A DNA stretch of 8,642 nucleotides, from assembly GCA_023254815.1 (NCBI GenBank), contig JALRKI010000012.1, positions 1-8,642 of the forward strand, given 5' to 3'. Below the pieces are notes generated by a model that searched no databases, was not told the origin of the DNA, and saw nothing but the letters and a program-made list of their open reading frames with translations. Below are positions 6,959 through 8,642 of this stretch, in pieces (the first letter of the stretch is position 1; every line of letters starts with the position of its first letter). The translations under genes were made by a program, and so were the position numbers. Source of the DNA: Flavobacteriaceae bacterium. GTDB lineage: Bacteria > Bacteroidota > Bacteroidia > Flavobacteriales > Flavobacteriaceae.

Positions 6959-7855
6959 TTGTTGATAGGCTTGAATGGTTTTGAATCCTTTGGGTTCAAA
7001 ATAGTCGCGGACTACTGTTTCAGACCCTGTGGCCAAGACGTAGTCTCCTCCCCAACCGCCAAGGCTTTTTAGGGATCCTGAAAAGTCGGGAAATAAGGAT
7101 TCTGATATTTTGGGCCTGCCGATGATGGATGATATAATAGCCTCGTGCCGCTCTATCAAATTGCAAAACAATTCTAAGTTTTGACAATGTGCCAAACTCA
7201 GCGTTATTTCATTCACTTCCAGAATGGCATTTGAATCAGCAGGTCTTTTCGAGGCATAGTGACTGATAGCTTCCCTACTGTTTTGTTTATTATTCAAATG
7301 AATAAACCATAATGATTCATGGAACTCAGGCTCGAAGGGGGCTGGAAGAATAATAGGTTGATCATTTAATCGCTGATAATAAATAGGTCCATCGCTATTG
7401 GCACAAGCAACATCATAGCCACTACCTCCAAAAACCTGAGCGTTCAGAGCATAGGGATTAACATTTGCCCATTGTGCCAAATTATTGATCAGTGTAGAAG
7501 ACGATCCTAATCCCCAGTCTTTGGGAAACTCCAAATGAGATTGAATCAAATATCCGTGATTTTCGAATAATAATGGTTTTAGTGCATAGATATGCCTCAT
7601 GGCCAACAGGACATGATAGTTATCCAGATTATTATCCAAAGGGTTTGAACTGCGGATTTCCTCTAGATTGAGGGTAAAGTCAAGCCATGTATTTTGATCA
7701 ACGGTAGTGCTCTTCCATTGTACTACGCTCTGGGAAATGGGTTGTACAGTCATACTTTGTCCCACCTTTGTTGGCAGTGCTAAAGCCAAAGCACCATCGA
7801 GAACAAGATATTCGCCTGTCATCAATAATTTACCAAAGCTGTGATAAGTCAACAT
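6944..7855 (-). CDS. GYDIA-type GHMP kinase, mevalonate pathway (possible phosphomevalonate kinase)
   Basis: This encodes 303 residues with all three GHMP-kinase motifs. Motif 1 is GKLLMTGEYLVLDG at residues 8-21. Motif 2 is the ATP-binding loop PKDWGLGSSST at 111-121. Motif 3 is SLGGWGGDYVLA at 264-275. GSGYDVA at 144-150 carries the probable catalytic Asp 148, equivalent to the SGxD motif of mevalonate kinases, and is a GYDVA variant of the GYDIA signature. The enzyme should phosphorylate a mevalonate-pathway intermediate in the cytoplasm. The GSGYDVA stretch followed by GPIYYQR recalls phosphomevalonate kinases (GSGFDVA...YRRF as I remember it), so mevalonate 5-phosphate is a reasonable substrate guess; mevalonate itself is the alternative. 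The ATG overlaps the HMG-CoA reductase stop by one base (TAATG on the - strand), so the two are coupled. Its last 15 bases overlap the convergent chaperone gene. Confidence 0.85.
   Translation of the reverse strand: MLTYHSFGKLLMTGEYLVLDGALALALPTKVGQSMTVQPISQSVVQWKSTTVDQNTWLDFTLNLEEIRSSNPLDNNLDNYHVLLAMRHIYALKPLLFENHGYLIQSHLEFPKDWGLGSSSTLINNLAQWANVNPYALNAQVFGGSGYDVACANSDGPIYYQRLNDQPIILPAPFEPEFHESLWFIHLNNKQNSREAISHYASKRPADSNAILEVNEITLSLAHCQNLELFCNLIERHEAIISSIIGRPKISESLFPDFSGSLKSLGGWGGDYVLATGSETVVRDYFEPKGFKTIQAYQQLIKI
6979..7001 (+). terminator. Hairpin 20 bases past the chaperone stop, possible 3' end signal
   Basis: TTTTGAATCC, loop TTT, GGGTTCAAAA forms a 10-bp stem with one G-U wobble when read as + strand RNA. 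On the - strand the same position becomes a C-A mismatch, so the fold favours the chaperone transcript. No U-tract follows (the next bases are TAGTCGCGG), so it is not a classic intrinsic terminator. It lies inside the 3' coding part of the convergent kinase gene, where it encodes residues around FEPKGFK. It could be a 3' end or mRNA-stability structure, or chance. Confidence 0.3.
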
Positions 7856-8642
7856 TATTGGTTTGTATTTCTGATATTATGGAGTATAGCTCGCACAGTA
7901 TTTGGAGTGACTGTATCGGTTTTGAAGTGATCAACAAGTTGGATTTTTTCTTGCTCGTTAGCACCTAACTGATTGGCGATATTCAACAAATGCATTTTCA
8001 TATGTCCTTGTTGTATGCCAGTGGTTACTAAGGAGCCAATGGCACCGAAGTTTTGAGCCAGCCCTGCTACAGCAGTTATTGACATCAACTGTTGTGCATT
8101 TGGATTTTGGAGCATTTCAAGGGATAGACGAACCAAAGGATGCAACTGAGTTAACCCACCTACAGTACCCAAAGCCAAAGGAATATCTATCCAAAATGAA
8201 AAATGTCCGTTTTCTACTTTAGCGTGAGTTAAGGAACTGTATTGACCACTTCTTGACGCATAAGCATGAACTCCCGCTTCTACGGCTCTAAAATCGTTAC
8301 CTGTGGCCAATACTACTGCATCTACCCCATTCATGATGCCTTTGTTGTGCGTGACTGCTCTATAGGGTTCTACTTCGGCTATGCGAACCGCCCGACAAAA
8401 TTTAGCGGCGAACTCTTCGGGCGACATTCCCTTGACAGTCAGGTCAGAAACAGGGCAACTGACAGAAGCCCTAACCAAGCATTCAGGAACATAGTTTGAC
8501 AATATGCTCATGACAATATCCACTGGGTGCTCAGAAGCGTAGGAGTGATTGTGCATCAGCCAGTTTTCTTTAAATTCATGAACCCATTTCAAGAATGTTG
8601 ATGCAGTTCCCCTTACAAAAGCTAATGATTGATTTAGTTGAG
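7855..8642 (-). CDS. mvaA: Class II hydroxymethylglutaryl-CoA reductase, 5' end cut by the window
   Basis: The frame is open to the right edge. A TTG at 8590-8592 is not the start, because the codons before it continue family-like sequence (LAFVRGTASTFLKWVHEF). The catalytic Lys lies in THNKGIMNG (codon 8341-8343), the catalytic Asp in ATGND (8293-8295), and the catalytic His in GIQQGHMKMH (8002-8004). Lys-Asp and Asp-His spacings of 16 and 97 residues match the Pseudomonas mevalonii class II enzyme (16 and 98, from memory). About 167 codons, including the catalytic Glu, should lie outside the window. The enzyme interconverts HMG-CoA and mevalonate with NAD(P)H. Class II members are often labelled 'degradative', but next to a mevalonate-pathway kinase a biosynthetic role in isoprenoid supply is the better inference. 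The stop overlaps the kinase start by one base. Confidence 0.93.
   Translation of the reverse strand, partial: QLNQSLAFVRGTASTFLKWVHEFKENWLMHNHSYASEHPVDIVMSILSNYVPECLVRASVSCPVSDLTVKGMSPEEFAAKFCRAVRIAEVEPYRAVTHNKGIMNGVDAVVLATGNDFRAVEAGVHAYASRSGQYSSLTHAKVENGHFSFWIDIPLALGTVGGLTQLHPLVRLSLEMLQNPNAQQLMSITAVAGLAQNFGAIGSLVTTGIQQGHMKMHLLNIANQLGANEQEKIQLVDHFKTDTVTPNTVRAILHNIRNTNQ

Noticed and set aside
7768..8499. Short + strand open frames at 7768-7968 and 8266-8499
   Set aside because: Both lie antisense within the kinase and reductase coding sequence, whose motifs are clear. Their translations show no recognisable domain.
8590..8592. TTG as the start of HMG-CoA reductase
   Set aside because: Upstream codons continue without a stop to the window end and read as reductase sequence (LAFVRGTASTF). 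Comparison with the class II enzyme predicts about 180 more N-terminal residues.

Overview
The window looks like ordinary chromosomal DNA of a Bacteroidota bacterium, most likely a marine Cytophagales or flavobacterial lineage. The grounds are moderate-to-low GC, genes starting without Shine-Dalgarno sequences, a TAnnTTTG-like promoter element, an OMP/TPR/LptC-lipoprotein gene order that I recognise from that phylum, and a mevalonate-pathway cluster containing a GYDIA-type GHMP kinase next to a class II HMG-CoA reductase. The genus cannot be fixed from the sequence alone. Nothing indicates a mobile element, prophage, CRISPR array or RNA gene.

Region 1 (1-4708, + strand) is a tightly packed envelope operon. 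In order it holds an outer-membrane beta-barrel protein cut by the left edge, an exported TPR protein, the LPS-export lipoprotein LptC, a 63-residue two-helix membrane protein of unknown function, and a CNNM/CorC-type DUF21-CBS transporter. Gaps are 15, -1, 25 and 2 bases, so one polycistronic mRNA is likely.

Region 2 (4709-6958) has a 96-base gap with a plausible Bacteroidota promoter, followed by a large membrane-anchored PpiD/SurA-like periplasmic chaperone with one catalytically intact parvulin domain and two degenerate parvulin-like segments. Together the + strand genes point to outer-membrane biogenesis: LPS export, outer-membrane protein folding and envelope ion homeostasis.

Region 3 (6944-8642, - strand) is convergent with the chaperone gene and overlaps it by 15 bases. 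It carries the 3' 263 codons of class II HMG-CoA reductase (mvaA), then a GHMP kinase whose start overlaps the reductase stop by one base. These two genes belong to the mevalonate route to isoprenoid precursors. The kinase has a GSGYDVA motif that recalls phosphomevalonate kinases, and its exact substrate is the most interesting open question here. A 10-bp hairpin just past the chaperone stop lies inside the kinase coding sequence and may mark the end of the + strand transcript.

I did not find a credible, previously undescribed system. The points worth a second look are the kinase's substrate, the small membrane protein, and the overlapping convergent gene ends.
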